DNA of 64,000 nt from Chloroflexota bacterium. Lineage in GTDB: Bacteria; Chloroflexota; Dormibacteria; Dormibacterales; Dormibacteraceae. Under the pieces are notes generated by a model, which worked only from the letters and a program-made list of their open reading frames with translations, had not been told where the DNA came from and did not search any database. Shown here piece after piece: positions 8,441-17,501 of this stretch. Position 1 is the first letter of the stretch. Every line of letters begins with the position of its first letter. The stretch is taken from contig VBHB01000078.1 of the NCBI GenBank assembly GCA_005880315.1, positions 1 through 64,000 of the forward strand, in the 5' to 3' direction. A program made the position numbers and the translations under genes.

Positions 8441-9359
8441 ACGCCGAAGGCGGCTGCTGCCCTACCTTGCCTTCGCCGCCCTCGGGCTGATCTGGGGGGC
8501 TTCATTCCTCCTCATCAAGATCGGCGTGCGCGACATGAGCCCAACCGTGCTCGTGCTGATCCGCGCCGGGTCGGGCGCGATCGCCTTGGCCGTGATCATG
8601 CGGGCGATGGGGCGTCCCCTCATCGGGGCCAGCTGGAAGCAGAGGCTGCCGTCGTTCGTTTTCATGGCCGTCTCCAACGCACTCTTACCGTGGGTGGCCA
8701 TAGCGTGGGGCGAGCAGCACATCTCCAGCGGACTGGCCAGCATTCTCAACTCGACGACCACGCTCTGGGCCGCCATCTTCATCTACTGGGTCATCCCGGC
8801 TGAGCGCCCCAGCCTGGTGAACTATTTCGGGGTGCTGCTTGGAATCGCCGGCGTGGCGATCCTCGTTTTTCCCGACATCTCGAAGCACGGCGTAACCGGC
8901 AACGTCCTCGGCGTCCTGGCTGTCGTGGCCGCGTCGATGAGCTATGCGGTCAGCGCGCTCTACCAGCGGACGAAGATGCGGGGCATGAACGTCTACGAAC
9001 AGAGTCTCGGGCAGCTCGGCCTGACCGCGATCATCGCGATCCCGTTCGCGGCGCCATCTGTGTCTCAGGTTCACCTCGCCTTCATCTCGATCGCGGCGGT
9101 GGTCGCGCTGGGTGTGGCGGGCTCGGGGGTCGCGTACTTGCTCTATTACTACACGATGAACACGCTCGGCCCGGTTCGCGCGACCGGGGTCACGTTCGTG
9201 GTTCCGATCACGGCTGTGTTCTGGGGAGTCGTCCTGCTCCGCGAAAGCCTCGGCCTGCCGGTGGTCACCGGCATGCTCGTGATTCTCATCGGCGTGGTGC
9301 TCACGAATTTACGGCGAAGGCAGCGCTCCGCCGTCGAGCGCGAATCGGCCGTGGCTTGA
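8433..9359 (+). CDS. EamA/DMT-family transporter
   Basis: A 308-residue membrane protein with about ten hydrophobic segments in two homologous halves, as in EamA (DMT) metabolite exporters. The N-terminus has the typical GLIWGASFLLIKIG. The GTG at 8433 overlaps the end of dtd and is chosen because the family N-terminus follows closely. The substrate is unknown. A basic C-terminal tail follows the last membrane segment. Confidence 0.85.
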   Translation: MSERRRRLLPYLAFAALGLIWGASFLLIKIGVRDMSPTVLVLIRAGSGAIALAVIMRAMGRPLIGASWKQRLPSFVFMAVSNALLPWVAIAWGEQHISSGLASILNSTTTLWAAIFIYWVIPAERPSLVNYFGVLLGIAGVAILVFPDISKHGVTGNVLGVLAVVAASMSYAVSALYQRTKMRGMNVYEQSLGQLGLTAIIAIPFAAPSVSQVHLAFISIAAVVALGVAGSGVAYLLYYYTMNTLGPVRATGVTFVVPITAVFWGVVLLRESLGLPVVTGMLVILIGVVLTNLRRRQRSAVERESAVA

Positions 9360-10315
9360 GCGGGTTCGCTGAGCAACACGCCGCGGCCGTTCGCGAAGCC
9401 GCCGCGCGGATTCAGCCGTACGTGCGTCGCACGCCTGCGCTCCGGACGGACCTCGATCCCGGGCTGCGGCTGAAAGCCGAGTGCTTCCAGGTGACCGGTT
9501 CGTTCAAGCCGCGCGGCGCGTTCAACGCCATCCTGTCTCTGGTCGAGCGCGGCCCGCGCCCAAACGGGGTCATCGCGGTGAGCTCCGGCAACCATGCCCA
9601 GGCTGTCGCGTTGGCTGCTCGGACCGTCGGACTGCCCGCCCTCATCCTCATACCAGAGGATGCCAATCCGGCCAAGGTCGCGGCAACCCGCGCCTTGGGT
9701 GCAGAGGTCATGCAGGATGGCGTCACCTTCGCGAATCGCGAGCAGCGCCTGCGCGAGGTCACTGCCGAGCGGCAGCTGACCCTGGTGCATCCGTTCAACG
9801 ATTGGGACGTCATCCACGGCCAGGGCACGGCAACGCTGGAGCTGCTCACCGACGAGCCGGATCTCGACGTGATCGCGGCTCCGCTGGGAGGTGGCGGCCT
9901 GCTCTCGGGTGCCGCCATCGCCGCCAAGAGCCACGCCTCGAAGGTGAAGGTGGTGGGCGTCGAGCCGGCTGCTGCCGATGACGCGTACCGAAGCTGGAAG
10001 GCACACCGCATCGTTCCGCTCGAGCGGGCGCCCTCAACGCTGGCCGACGGTGTCCGGACCACCGCCATCGGCGAGCTTACGTTCGAGGTGATGTTCGGCA
10101 AGGGCCTCGTTGACGAGGTGGTCACGGTGACCGAGGCGGAGATCGCCTCCGCGGCCGGCCTCGCGTGGACGCGCCTTCACTTGGCGCTGGAACCGACCGG
10201 CGCCCTCCCGCTGGCGGCGTACCTCGCCGGCAAGCTTGGGCGCGGCCGAATCGGCCTCATCCTCAGCGGCGGCAACGCGAATCTAGAGACGATGGCTAGA
10301 CTGCTGACCCAATGA
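9356..10315 (+). CDS. Threonine/serine dehydratase-like PLP enzyme
   Basis: A 319-residue fold-type II PLP enzyme. The Schiff-base Lys lies in TGSFKPRGAFNA, the substrate loop is SSGNHAQAVA and the phosphate loop is GGGGLLSG. No C-terminal ACT domain is present, so it resembles catabolic threonine ammonia-lyase or a serine/threonine racemase-dehydratase rather than allosteric IlvA. It starts at a TTG overlapping the transporter stop (TTGA), and its TGA overlaps the next ATG. Confidence 0.85.
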   Translation: MSGFAEQHAAAVREAAARIQPYVRRTPALRTDLDPGLRLKAECFQVTGSFKPRGAFNAILSLVERGPRPNGVIAVSSGNHAQAVALAARTVGLPALILIPEDANPAKVAATRALGAEVMQDGVTFANREQRLREVTAERQLTLVHPFNDWDVIHGQGTATLELLTDEPDLDVIAAPLGGGGLLSGAAIAAKSHASKVKVVGVEPAAADDAYRSWKAHRIVPLERAPSTLADGVRTTAIGELTFEVMFGKGLVDEVVTVTEAEIASAAGLAWTRLHLALEPTGALPLAAYLAGKLGRGRIGLILSGGNANLETMARLLTQ

Positions 10316-10779
10316 TCCCGGTCAAAGAGGTGATGACGACAGATGTGATCACCTTCCGTGAGGACACACCCGTGGATGAGATCGCAGCGACGCTCGCTAC
10401 CAAACACATCACCGGTGCGCCGGTCATCGGAGCCGATGGCGACGTGACGGGGATCGTCTCAGAGGTCGACGTCTTCTCCAAGAAGGGCAAGGTGGCGCGC
10501 GACATCATGAGCTCGCACGTCATCACCGTCAGCGAAGACACTGGCATTGACGAAGCGGCCCGCCTGCTCATCGGCGAGCGCATCAGGCGTGTGCCGGTGG
10601 TTAAGCGCGGCAAGATGGTGGGTCTGCTCAGCCGCTCGGATGTGCTCGAGTTCTTTGCCAGCACACGCTGGACCTGCAATGTTTGTGGGCGCTGGGAACG
10701 GGGGCTGGAGATGCCGGAGCGCTGTTATTCATGTTCGAGCACGGAGATCCGACTGGAGCGCGCCGATCCTGGCCACTGA
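10312..10779 (+). CDS. CBS-pair protein with C-terminal zinc ribbon
   Basis: Residues 1-120 hold two CBS motifs (VMTTDVITF and IMSSHVITV), which usually bind adenosyl nucleotides. Residues 122-145 form a treble-cysteine-pair ribbon, CNVCG and CYSCSS, likely to bind zinc or iron. The protein is 155 residues and probably a small regulatory or redox-linked sensor. It overlaps the dehydratase stop (ATGA). What it regulates is not shown by the sequence. Confidence 0.8.
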   Translation: MIPVKEVMTTDVITFREDTPVDEIAATLATKHITGAPVIGADGDVTGIVSEVDVFSKKGKVARDIMSSHVITVSEDTGIDEAARLLIGERIRRVPVVKRGKMVGLLSRSDVLEFFASTRWTCNVCGRWERGLEMPERCYSCSSTEIRLERADPGH

Positions 10780-11944
10780 TCGTCTCTCGCTAAAGGCCCA
10801 GAGCTTCACCGAGTCGGTCATCCGCGAGATGACGCGCTTGAACCTTGCCCTCAATGGTCCCGAGCGCGCCATCAACTTCGCCCAGGGCTTCCCCGACTTC
10901 GAGACTGATCCCCGCATTCTCGACGCCGCCGCCAACGCGCTCCGCGACGGATACAACCAGTACGCGACGACGTGGGGCGCGCCTCAGCTGCGCGAAGCGA
11001 TCGCGAGGAGGCAATCGGTCGTCTGGGACCGGGCCGTCGACCCCGAGAAAGAGATCACAGTGTCGTGTGGCGCGACCGAGGCCATGATCGCGGCGATGCT
11101 CACCGTCGTGAACTCCGGCGACGAGGTCATCGTGTTCGAGCCGTTCTACGAGAACTACGGCCCCGACTGCATCCTGAGCGGGGCGACCCCGCGGTATGTG
11201 ACGCTCGAGGCGCCCGACTGGTCATTCGACCCCGATGCGCTGCGCGCGGCGTTCTCGGAAAAGACGCGGGCCATCGTAGTCAACACCCCGCACAACCCGA
11301 CCGGGAAGGTCTACGCGCGCTCAGAGCTGGAGCTCATTGCCCAACTTTGCGTCGAGCACGATGTGATCGCCATCACCGATGAGATCTATGAGCACCTCGT
11401 CTACAGCGGCCGGCATGTGAGCCTGGCCACCCTCGACGGAATGGCCGATCGCACGATCACGATCAGCGGTGCCAGCAAGACGTTTTCCGTCACCGGTTGG
11501 CGCGTTGGCTGGATGGTGGCCCCACCGGACCTCACGAGCGGGATCCGCAAGGTCCACGATTTCCTCACCGTCGGCGCGGCGCACCCGCTGCAGGTCGCGA
11601 TCGCTTCCGCGCTCGAGCTGCCTCCTTCCTTTTATATGCAGCTGGTGGGCGACTATCGCGAGCGCCGCGACGCCATCGTCACGGGGCTGCAGGAATGCGG
11701 TTTCGAAGCCTCGGCTCCGGATGGCGCGTACTACGTGATGGCGGGGATCGGAGGGTTCGGCTTCGACGACGACACCGCCATGGCGCGCCACCTCATCGAG
11801 CAGGTCGCGGTCGCCACGGTGCCTGCTTCCAGCTTCTACCACGATCCGGACAAGGGGCGGGGCTACTTGCGCTTCAGCTTTCCCAAGCGCCTGGAGACGA
11901 TCGAGCGCGGTATGCAAGCGCTGCGCACTTTGAAGAGGCGTTAA
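10769..11944 (+). CDS. Class I/II PLP-dependent aminotransferase, probable CTG start
   Basis: A fold-type I aminotransferase of about 391 residues related to kynurenine-oxoglutarate and aspartate-type enzymes. NTPHNPTGKVY and the PLP Lys in SGASKTFSVTGWRVGW are visible. The family N-terminus (FTESVIREMTRL then INFAQGFPDF) begins before the first usable ATG (10829). The only plausible start after an upstream ATG deep inside the CBS gene is the CTG at 10769, overlapping the CBS gene end. The true start could therefore be CTG 10769 or ATG 10829. Confidence 0.82.
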   Translation: MATDRLSLKAQSFTESVIREMTRLNLALNGPERAINFAQGFPDFETDPRILDAAANALRDGYNQYATTWGAPQLREAIARRQSVVWDRAVDPEKEITVSCGATEAMIAAMLTVVNSGDEVIVFEPFYENYGPDCILSGATPRYVTLEAPDWSFDPDALRAAFSEKTRAIVVNTPHNPTGKVYARSELELIAQLCVEHDVIAITDEIYEHLVYSGRHVSLATLDGMADRTITISGASKTFSVTGWRVGWMVAPPDLTSGIRKVHDFLTVGAAHPLQVAIASALELPPSFYMQLVGDYRERRDAIVTGLQECGFEASAPDGAYYVMAGIGGFGFDDDTAMARHLIEQVAVATVPASSFYHDPDKGRGYLRFSFPKRLETIERGMQALRTLKRR

Positions 11945-11982
11945 CAGGCAGGGTTCTCATCCTTCGCGCCGGCGCCTAGCGT
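11941..11982 (+). promoter_or_regulatory. Promoter with conserved TTAACAGGC-GGGTTC box
   Basis: TTAACAGGCAGGGTTC at 11941-11956 is followed, 36 nt from its first base, by the -10-like TAGCGT (11977-11982), which lies 7 nt before the ATG at 11990. The same box with the same spacing to TAGCCT is found at 24168-24209. A third copy of the box lies at 15487-15501 on the minus strand. Confidence 0.45.
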
Positions 11983-11989
11983 GGCCCGC

Positions 11990-12388
11990 ATGGGAAGAGT
12001 GATCCGGGCGCCGCTGACGTGGATGGTCGTGGCCGAGGTCGTGGTCGTGGTCGCGCTGGTGCTGGTGGCCTGGCACGCGTTCGCCGGCGCGACCGGGCCC
12101 CTGTCAGGGCCGACGGTCGGGTTTCCTTCCGCCGAGGCTTCGCCTGCCGACACCGCCCTGCCGGCAGCCGGAGTGCCCGCGGGCGGCGCGACTTTCCACG
12201 GCCCCTTCCCAGGCTTGAATCTCGGGATCGAGTTCTGGCGCGGCCGCATGTCGAGCCTCAACCGCGACGAAGCGGCCTTCGAGGCGCTGGAGTGGAGAGT
12301 GACCCACGCCGTCATGGCGGCGGCGCACGACTACCTGGAGACGGTCGTGCTCCCGGCGGTCAGGCGTGCCGAAGGGGGTGCTGTTTGA
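11990..12388 (+). CDS. Single-pass membrane protein of unknown function
   Basis: A 132-residue protein not recognised as any family. An N-terminal hydrophobic segment (about residues 10-30) acts as a signal anchor. A low-complexity Pro/Ala/Gly linker follows, then a helical stretch of about 60 residues (IEFWRGRMSSLNRDEAAF onwards). I prefer the ATG at 11990 to the GTG at 11981 because the -10 hexamer TAGCGT lies 7 nt before the ATG. It converges on the bactofilin gene with a 14-nt gap. Confidence 0.65.
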   Translation: MGRVIRAPLTWMVVAEVVVVVALVLVAWHAFAGATGPLSGPTVGFPSAEASPADTALPAAGVPAGGATFHGPFPGLNLGIEFWRGRMSSLNRDEAAFEALEWRVTHAVMAAAHDYLETVVLPAVRRAEGGAV

Positions 12389-12402
12389 CGAGCGTTTGGG
12401 GC

Positions 12403-12783
12403 TTAGGACTTCTCCGGGGACATGGTGACGTTGCCGTTCAGCGTGGCGCCGTCCTCGACGGTAAGCCGGCTGACCTTGACGTCGCCGTTGAGGTGCCCCG
12501 AGCCGCCGAGCGTCAGGCGGCGGCGGGCGGTCACGTTGCCGTTGACCTGGCCTCGCACGCTGACGTTCGAGCCTTCGATTGTGGCCTGGACGTTGGCGGT
12601 GCTGTCCACCGACACGTCGCCGCTGGCTTTGAGCTCGCCCTCGACGGTGCCGGCCACCTTGAGATCACCCTGGATCTCGAGGCGTCCGTGCAGGCTGTCG
12701 CGGGGCCCGAGATTGACCAGGTTGGTGCCACCGTTGGCGCTGGTGGCGGGGGCGTGTGTTCCGGATTTTTCAGCTTGGGCCAT
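12403..12783 (-). CDS. Bactofilin (polymer-forming cytoskeletal protein)
   Basis: A 126-residue protein with a disordered N-terminus and a right-handed beta-helix core built of short repeats such as GDLKVAGTVEGELKASGDV and GQVNGNVTARRRLTLGG. This is typical of bactofilins, which form filaments on the inner face of the membrane and help shape cells or place enzymes. The ATG at 12783 has GGAGG 9 nt upstream, so I prefer it to the start at 12798 given by the track. No M23 peptidase neighbour is present here. Confidence 0.88.
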   Translation of the reverse strand: MAQAEKSGTHAPATSANGGTNLVNLGPRDSLHGRLEIQGDLKVAGTVEGELKASGDVSVDSTANVQATIEGSNVSVRGQVNGNVTARRRLTLGGSGHLNGDVKVSRLTVEDGATLNGNVTMSPEKS

Positions 12784-12982
12784 TTGGGCGTCCTCCACTG
12801 GGGTGATCGAGCCTTTTCCTCGTCCTGCTCAACTCCGACGATGAACTTGACTTGCGAACAGATGCATAAGTCGGAAGAGAGGGGGATTTGACGAGCTAGC
12901 ATCGTAGCAAAGTGGTCGCCGGACATCTCGAGAGGGAGGCAACCGGGTTTCTGCAGCTCCTGCATGCCCTGGGGTCAGCTTC

Positions 12983-13831
12983 GTGGCGCTGATGGATCCT
13001 GACTCGTCCGACGAGATGATCGACCATCTGGTCGACTTCTTCGACCAGATCGCACCGACATACGACAGCTGGGCCAACGGTCAGCACGGCCGAGTTGCTA
13101 CACGGCTGGTCGAGCTGGTCAAGCCGAGGAAGGGACAGCAAGTGCTTGATGTCGGCACCGGCACAGGCCTGGTTGCGCACCTGGTGGCGGCGAAGGTGAC
13201 GCCGGGCTCGGTGATCGGCATCGACCTGTCGGATCGCATGCTCTCGATCGCGAGGTCGAAGCCGAGCAAGAACACGAAGTTTCTCGGCATGGCCGCCGAA
13301 CGCCTCGTGTTCAGGCCGGAGACGTTTGACCTGGTGACCATGGGCGACACACTTGCTTACCTCGCCGATCCCGGCGACGCGCTGAGCGAAGCACATCGCG
13401 TACTCAAGGTTGGCGGCCGGGTCGCGCTCTCGAGCCAGCGGCGCAGTCTCAGCACGCGGGCCCAGGACCTCTTCTTCCAGGGCCTCGCCCCGCTCGCGCG
13501 CAGGCATTACCTGAGCTTTCCGCGGTATAGCTCTGACCGTTCGCAGTTCGGCGAGCCGCGGGTCCTGCCGCAGTTGTTGGAGTCGGCCGGTTTCAAGGTC
13601 GATCTGTTGACCGAGATGGTGACCGGCGGCCGTACCGACAACGCGAGGGAGTGGACCAACCTGATGGCGGGAGCAGGCCCGCTCCCCTACACGCTGATAA
13701 GGGCCCTGGGACCGCGCTATCGCATGGAGCTAGAGGCCGAGGTGGACGAGGCCATGGGCAGCCTCGGCGATCCAGACGATGCGTTCCGCTACCACCATTC
13801 CTACCTGATGGCGGTGGCCACCAAGCTCTGA
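12983..13831 (+). CDS. Class I SAM-dependent methyltransferase (UbiE/MenG-like)
   Basis: A 282-residue protein with SAM-binding motif I VLDVGTGTGLVA, the acidic residue in GIDLSD and motif II at FDLVTMGD. The N-terminal FFDQIAPTYDSWANGQHG resembles ubiquinone/menaquinone methyltransferases, but the C-terminus diverges and no quinone gene is nearby, so the substrate is open. The start is GTG 12983 or ATG 12992. Its stop is 10 nt from the convergent MFS gene. Confidence 0.78.
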   Translation: MALMDPDSSDEMIDHLVDFFDQIAPTYDSWANGQHGRVATRLVELVKPRKGQQVLDVGTGTGLVAHLVAAKVTPGSVIGIDLSDRMLSIARSKPSKNTKFLGMAAERLVFRPETFDLVTMGDTLAYLADPGDALSEAHRVLKVGGRVALSSQRRSLSTRAQDLFFQGLAPLARRHYLSFPRYSSDRSQFGEPRVLPQLLESAGFKVDLLTEMVTGGRTDNAREWTNLMAGAGPLPYTLIRALGPRYRMELEAEVDEAMGSLGDPDDAFRYHHSYLMAVATKL

Positions 13832-13840
13832 CGCGTTTGG

Positions 13841-15343
13841 TCAGGTCTTCGAGGCCGCCCTCGGCTGCGTTCCGATCGTGAGCCCGGCCACAAGCGCGGC
13901 GAGCAGGCAGAGCGCCGCTGCGACGGCGAATATCTCGCGGTACTCCTGCAGGAAGGCGGCGGCCACCAGGCGCTCCAGGTGATCGACCCTGGCGCGGACG
14001 TCGGGGTCGTTGAGCTGTGGAGTGCCCAGGATCTGATGGAACCGATACAGGCCGTAGGCGGTTAGGGCCGCCAGGCCGACGAGCATTCCCATGGTCCTCG
14101 AAAGGACGACGAGGCTCGAGGCGAGACCGTGATGCTCCGTTTTTGTGAGCTCGAGCACGCGGGCGGCAAGCGGGGCGATGACGATCCCGAAACCAAGCCC
14201 GCATGCGATGAGCGCGAGGTCGGCGACCGGCAGTGGACCGGCGCGCGCGGCCAGCTCGTCCGCCCGCCAGCCCGTCATCTGCGCGAACGCTGCCGCCGCG
14301 AGGATCATGCCCGCGACCGCAGTGGCGCGCGCGCCGATCCGCGTGGCCAGCAGGCCGCCCAGTAACGCGCCGAGCGGCAGGCCGAGCAAGAAGCGGGAAA
14401 GGAGCAGGCCCGAGCCGAGCTGGTCGAGCTTGAAAACGAGCCGGCCGAGAAGTGGCACGTCCACCAGCGCGACCATGAGCGCGACCCCGATCAACAGGTT
14501 GGCGAGCGTGGCGCCGATGAATGCGCGGCTGCGAAGAAGGCTGGCTGGGATCAGAGGCTCGAGACGTGTGGCCTGGCGTCTCGCGTATAGGCCCAGCACG
14601 ACGAGGCTGAGAACGCCGAGCGGGATGAAAAGGCCGCTGGTGGCGCGGGTGTTGGGATCATCCGGGTACAAGGCGAGCACCAACAGGCCCAGGCCGGCGC
14701 CGAGCAGGGCGGCGCCGACCCAGTCCAGCGAAGCGGCGGTTGACGCATCGAGCCTGCTTTGCCGGCGGCTCCCGGCAACCAGGCCGGTGGCACACAGCAC
14801 GGCCAGCGGAAGGTTCAACCAGAACACGAAACGCCAGCCCCCGATCGATGCGGCGGCCGCCGCGAGTGTGGCTCCGTACAGCGGGCCGAACACGCTGCCT
14901 GCCTCTTGCATCGCGGCCACGGACCCCAACGCGGCCGTCCGGCGCTCGTTGCGGTAGAGGTCGGCGGCCAGGGCGAGCGAGAGCGGAACGAGGCCACCGC
15001 CTCCCAAGCCCTGCAGGAAGCGGCCGGCGACCAGCCAGGGCAGGCCGGCGAACGTCCACAAGCCGGCGGTGGCTGTGATCGCCGAGCCGGCGGCGAAAAC
15101 CAGCATGCATAGGGCGTAAACCGGAGCCCGGCCCCGCACGTCGGAGTACGCACCGAGCAATGGCATGGCGACGACGTAGCCGCCGAGGAAGCCCGTGACG
15201 ATCGGGGTCGCCTGCTCGAAACGGTCGATGGTCAGGCCGACGTCGGCAACCATGGCCGGCAGCAGGGTGACGACGACGTAGGCGTCGAGGGCGGTGATGA
15301 AGAGCCCGGCTCCGGCTACGAGGAGGAGCAAGGGTCGCCTCAT
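13841..15343 (-). CDS. MFS transporter, DHA2 (14-TM) family, P55-like
   Basis: A 500-residue major facilitator with about 14 membrane segments. I start it at the ATG at 15343, right before the first segment (RRPLLLLVAGAGLFITALDA); the track start at 15478 would add a basic non-membrane extension. It lies 154 nt downstream of an LppX/LprAFG-type lipoprotein gene on the same strand. In mycobacteria the LprG lipoprotein and the 14-TM MFS pump P55 (Rv1410c) form a conserved operon that exports lipids, and this pair has the same layout. A drug-exporter role is the alternative. Confidence 0.82.
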   Translation of the reverse strand: MRRPLLLLVAGAGLFITALDAYVVVTLLPAMVADVGLTIDRFEQATPIVTGFLGGYVVAMPLLGAYSDVRGRAPVYALCMLVFAAGSAITATAGLWTFAGLPWLVAGRFLQGLGGGGLVPLSLALAADLYRNERRTAALGSVAAMQEAGSVFGPLYGATLAAAAASIGGWRFVFWLNLPLAVLCATGLVAGSRRQSRLDASTAASLDWVGAALLGAGLGLLVLALYPDDPNTRATSGLFIPLGVLSLVVLGLYARRQATRLEPLIPASLLRSRAFIGATLANLLIGVALMVALVDVPLLGRLVFKLDQLGSGLLLSRFLLGLPLGALLGGLLATRIGARATAVAGMILAAAAFAQMTGWRADELAARAGPLPVADLALIACGLGFGIVIAPLAARVLELTKTEHHGLASSLVVLSRTMGMLVGLAALTAYGLYRFHQILGTPQLNDPDVRARVDHLERLVAAAFLQEYREIFAVAAALCLLAALVAGLTIGTQPRAASKT

Positions 15344-15367
15344 CGCCGCCTCGTGGTCAGGAATCGT

Positions 15368-15413
15368 GGGCCCCGCTCCGATTTTGAGCCCGAACGCACC
15401 CCTGGCGGGGCCC
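15368..15413. repeat. Inverted repeat upstream of the MFS gene
   Basis: GGGCCCCGC (15368-15376) and GCGGGGCCC (15405-15413) form a perfect 9-bp inverted repeat with a 28-nt interval in the leader of the MFS gene. It could be an attenuator or processing hairpin between the lipoprotein gene and the transporter. Confidence 0.35.
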
Positions 15414-15486
15414 TCCCTTCCCGTTTGCCGTCCCTCCCCCGACCGGCGCTCCTCGCGCCAGTTTGGGCAAGTTGACAAGAGGGCTC

Positions 15487-15501
15487 AACCCTGCCTGTTA
15501 A
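15487..15501 (-). promoter_or_regulatory. TTAACAGGC-GGGTT box between lipoprotein and MFS genes
   Basis: On the minus strand this reads TTAACAGGCAGGGTT, identical over 15 nt to the box at 11941. It overlaps the stop codon of the lipoprotein gene and would lie upstream of the MFS gene. The hexamer at the conserved distance here is CAAACT, a poor match, so promoter activity is less certain than for the other two copies. Confidence 0.35.
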
Positions 15502-16196
15502 GGCAACGACGGCGTGGCGATCACGACGCTGCCGTTGAACCCGCCCAGGTCGACTTCGACCGAGCTCGCCGCGCCGTTGTCACCGAACGGGCCCGAGAGC
15601 ACCGCCTTGCGGATCAGGTGGTCGGAGCCGCCGATCCAGATCACCGCGTCCACGTCGCCAGACGAGCTCAGCTGCGGCAGCATGCTGTGGACCTGGCCGG
15701 CGCTGTAGGTTGCCTGCACCTTGTGAGAATCGACCCCATCCACCTGCTCGGCGGCCAGGTATTTCGGGCTGCGGCCCGCTGGGATGACCGCGGGCAGACC
15801 GTTGGCGGCGTCGAAGAGCTTGGCGAGATCCGGGATGTCGGCGGCGTCCACCCCGGTCAGCTCGTTATAGCCAGAGAAGGGCAGGTGGAGGTAAACGTGT
15901 CCGCCCGAGATGATCACCTCGAGGGCGATCTGGACATCTTGCTGACGGACCGTGTACGTGGTGTCGCTGTCGGCCGGCAGGCGAAGGGCCGCCTTGGCCG
16001 TCATCAACTGGAATCCGCGAAAGCTGACCGAGCCTTTGGTGAACTTGAGGCTGGCGTTGACCGATTTCAGCTTCGCCATCGCGGCGCCACTCTCACGAAG
16101 GGCCCGGCCGGCGTCCTCCGGCTGCAGGCCCCCGCAGCCCGCGACCACGGCCAGCAGCAGCACACTGGCGCCAAACGACGCGAGCCTGGATTTCAC
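15498..16196 (-). CDS. LppX/LprAFG-family lipoprotein (LprG-like)
   Basis: A 232-residue lipoprotein. A signal peptide ends in the lipobox VVAGC (about residue 22), so the mature protein is anchored in the membrane by lipid. The body alternates short beta strands as in the LolA-like LppX_LprAFG fold, which binds acyl lipids in a cavity. I start it at GTG 16196, 6 nt after a GATACT hexamer; the track ORF begins nearly 190 nt upstream. The gene precedes a 14-TM MFS transporter, the same pair as LprG-P55 of mycobacteria. Confidence 0.75.
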   Translation of the reverse strand: MKSRLASFGASVLLLAVVAGCGGLQPEDAGRALRESGAAMAKLKSVNASLKFTKGSVSFRGFQLMTAKAALRLPADSDTTYTVRQQDVQIALEVIISGGHVYLHLPFSGYNELTGVDAADIPDLAKLFDAANGLPAVIPAGRSPKYLAAEQVDGVDSHKVQATYSAGQVHSMLPQLSSSGDVDAVIWIGGSDHLIRKAVLSGPFGDNGAASSVEVDLGGFNGSVVIATPSLP

Positions 16197-16202
16197 CACA
16201 CA

Positions 16203-16208
16203 AGTATC
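16203..16208 (-). promoter_or_regulatory. Promoter -10 hexamer of the lipoprotein gene
   Basis: On the minus strand GATACT lies 6 nt before the GTG at 16196, giving a leaderless start. It overlaps the region just beyond the end of ndh. Confidence 0.45.
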
Positions 16209-16243
16209 AGCCCCGCATCCGGCCCGTTTGTGACGCTCGCGTC

Positions 16244-17500
16244 TCAGTCGGAATGGTCGGGATCGGCCCTCACGATAAGACGGATGGGCCGGTCGTAGAA
16301 GAGATAATCCCAGGCCCAGTTGATGAGGACGAGGATCCGGCTGCGAAAGCTGACCACGTTGACCAGGTGCACCGTGAGCCACATCACCCAGCCCGGAAAC
16401 CCCGACAGGCGAACGCGGCCGAGCTGAGCCACCGCGGAGTTGCGGCCGATCGTCGCCATGGTGCCGGGGTCTTTGTAGACGAATGCGCTCGCCCCGCCGT
16501 TGGCGGCCATGTCCTTGATGGTCGCGGCCACCCGCCGGCCCTCCTGCATGGCGACCGGGATCAGCATCGGAAGCGGCTGACCCGCAACAACTGCGCCTGC
16601 GAGGTCGCCGATGACGAAGACGACCGGATGACCCGGCAGCTGCAGCGTGTCGTCAACCAGCACCCGCGCCTGGCGGCCTAGCTTGGCTCCGAGTACCGCG
16701 CCCAGCCCAGACGCTCGTACTCCTGCGGTCCACACGATCGTGCCCGCAGAGATGACCTCTCCACTCGCGAGACTGATGGAGTCCTCCGTGACCTGCGCCA
16801 CCTTGGCGTTCAGCATCACCTCGACATCCTTCTTCTCCAGCGACCGCTTCGCAGCCTCGCGCAGGACTGGGTCGAACGTGCTCAGCAGCCAGCCGGCGGC
16901 CTCCACCAAGATCACGCGCACCTCGCTGAGGTCGAGCTTTGGATAGTCCTTCTTGAGCACGTGCCGGATGAGCTCGGATAGCGCGCCGGCCATCTCCACT
17001 CCGGTAGGGCCGCCACCAACGATCGCGAAGGTGAGCATCATTCGGCGCCGCTCGGCTTCGGCGACCCACTGCGTCGCCTCGACCCGAGCGAGGACGCGGT
17101 TGCGCAGCGCCAGCCCCTCGCCGAGCTCTTTCAATCCGAACGCGTGCTGGGCGAGCGACGCGTTACCGAAGAAATCGCTCTGGCTCCCGGTCGCGAGCAC
17201 GAGGTAGTCGTAGGGGACGGGTCCGCGATCGGTGCTCAGGATTCGGCGCTGCATGTCGACACCCAACACCTCGGCCTGCCGGAACTCGACGTTGCCCAGC
17301 GGCCGCACCAGCTCGCGCACCGGGCGCGCGACCTCGCCCGGATCCAGGAGCGCTGAGGCCACCTGGTAGAGCAGCGGCGTGAAGAGGTGGTAGTTGTTGC
17401 GGTCGATCAACAGGACGTCGAGGGGCGCATGCTTCAGCGCCCGCGCACACGTCAGGCCGGCGAAACCGGCGCCCGCGATGACGACCCGGGGCCGGGTCAA
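16244..17500 (-). CDS. ndh: Type II NADH:quinone oxidoreductase
   Basis: A single-subunit, non-proton-pumping NADH dehydrogenase of 418 residues on the inner membrane face. It has the FAD site VVIAGAGFAGL at the N-terminus, the NADH site FAIVGGGPTGVEMAG near residue 165, VFVIGDLAG for FAD, and an amphipathic C-terminus. It starts at a TTG one nucleotide after the stop of the LigD polymerase gene, so it probably shares that transcript. Confidence 0.88.
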   Translation of the reverse strand: MTRPRVVIAGAGFAGLTCARALKHAPLDVLLIDRNNYHLFTPLLYQVASALLDPGEVARPVRELVRPLGNVEFRQAEVLGVDMQRRILSTDRGPVPYDYLVLATGSQSDFFGNASLAQHAFGLKELGEGLALRNRVLARVEATQWVAEAERRRMMLTFAIVGGGPTGVEMAGALSELIRHVLKKDYPKLDLSEVRVILVEAAGWLLSTFDPVLREAAKRSLEKKDVEVMLNAKVAQVTEDSISLASGEVISAGTIVWTAGVRASGLGAVLGAKLGRQARVLVDDTLQLPGHPVVFVIGDLAGAVVAGQPLPMLIPVAMQEGRRVAATIKDMAANGGASAFVYKDPGTMATIGRNSAVAQLGRVRLSGFPGWVMWLTVHLVNVVSFRSRILVLINWAWDYLFYDRPIRLIVRADPDHSD

Positions 17501-17501
17501 C

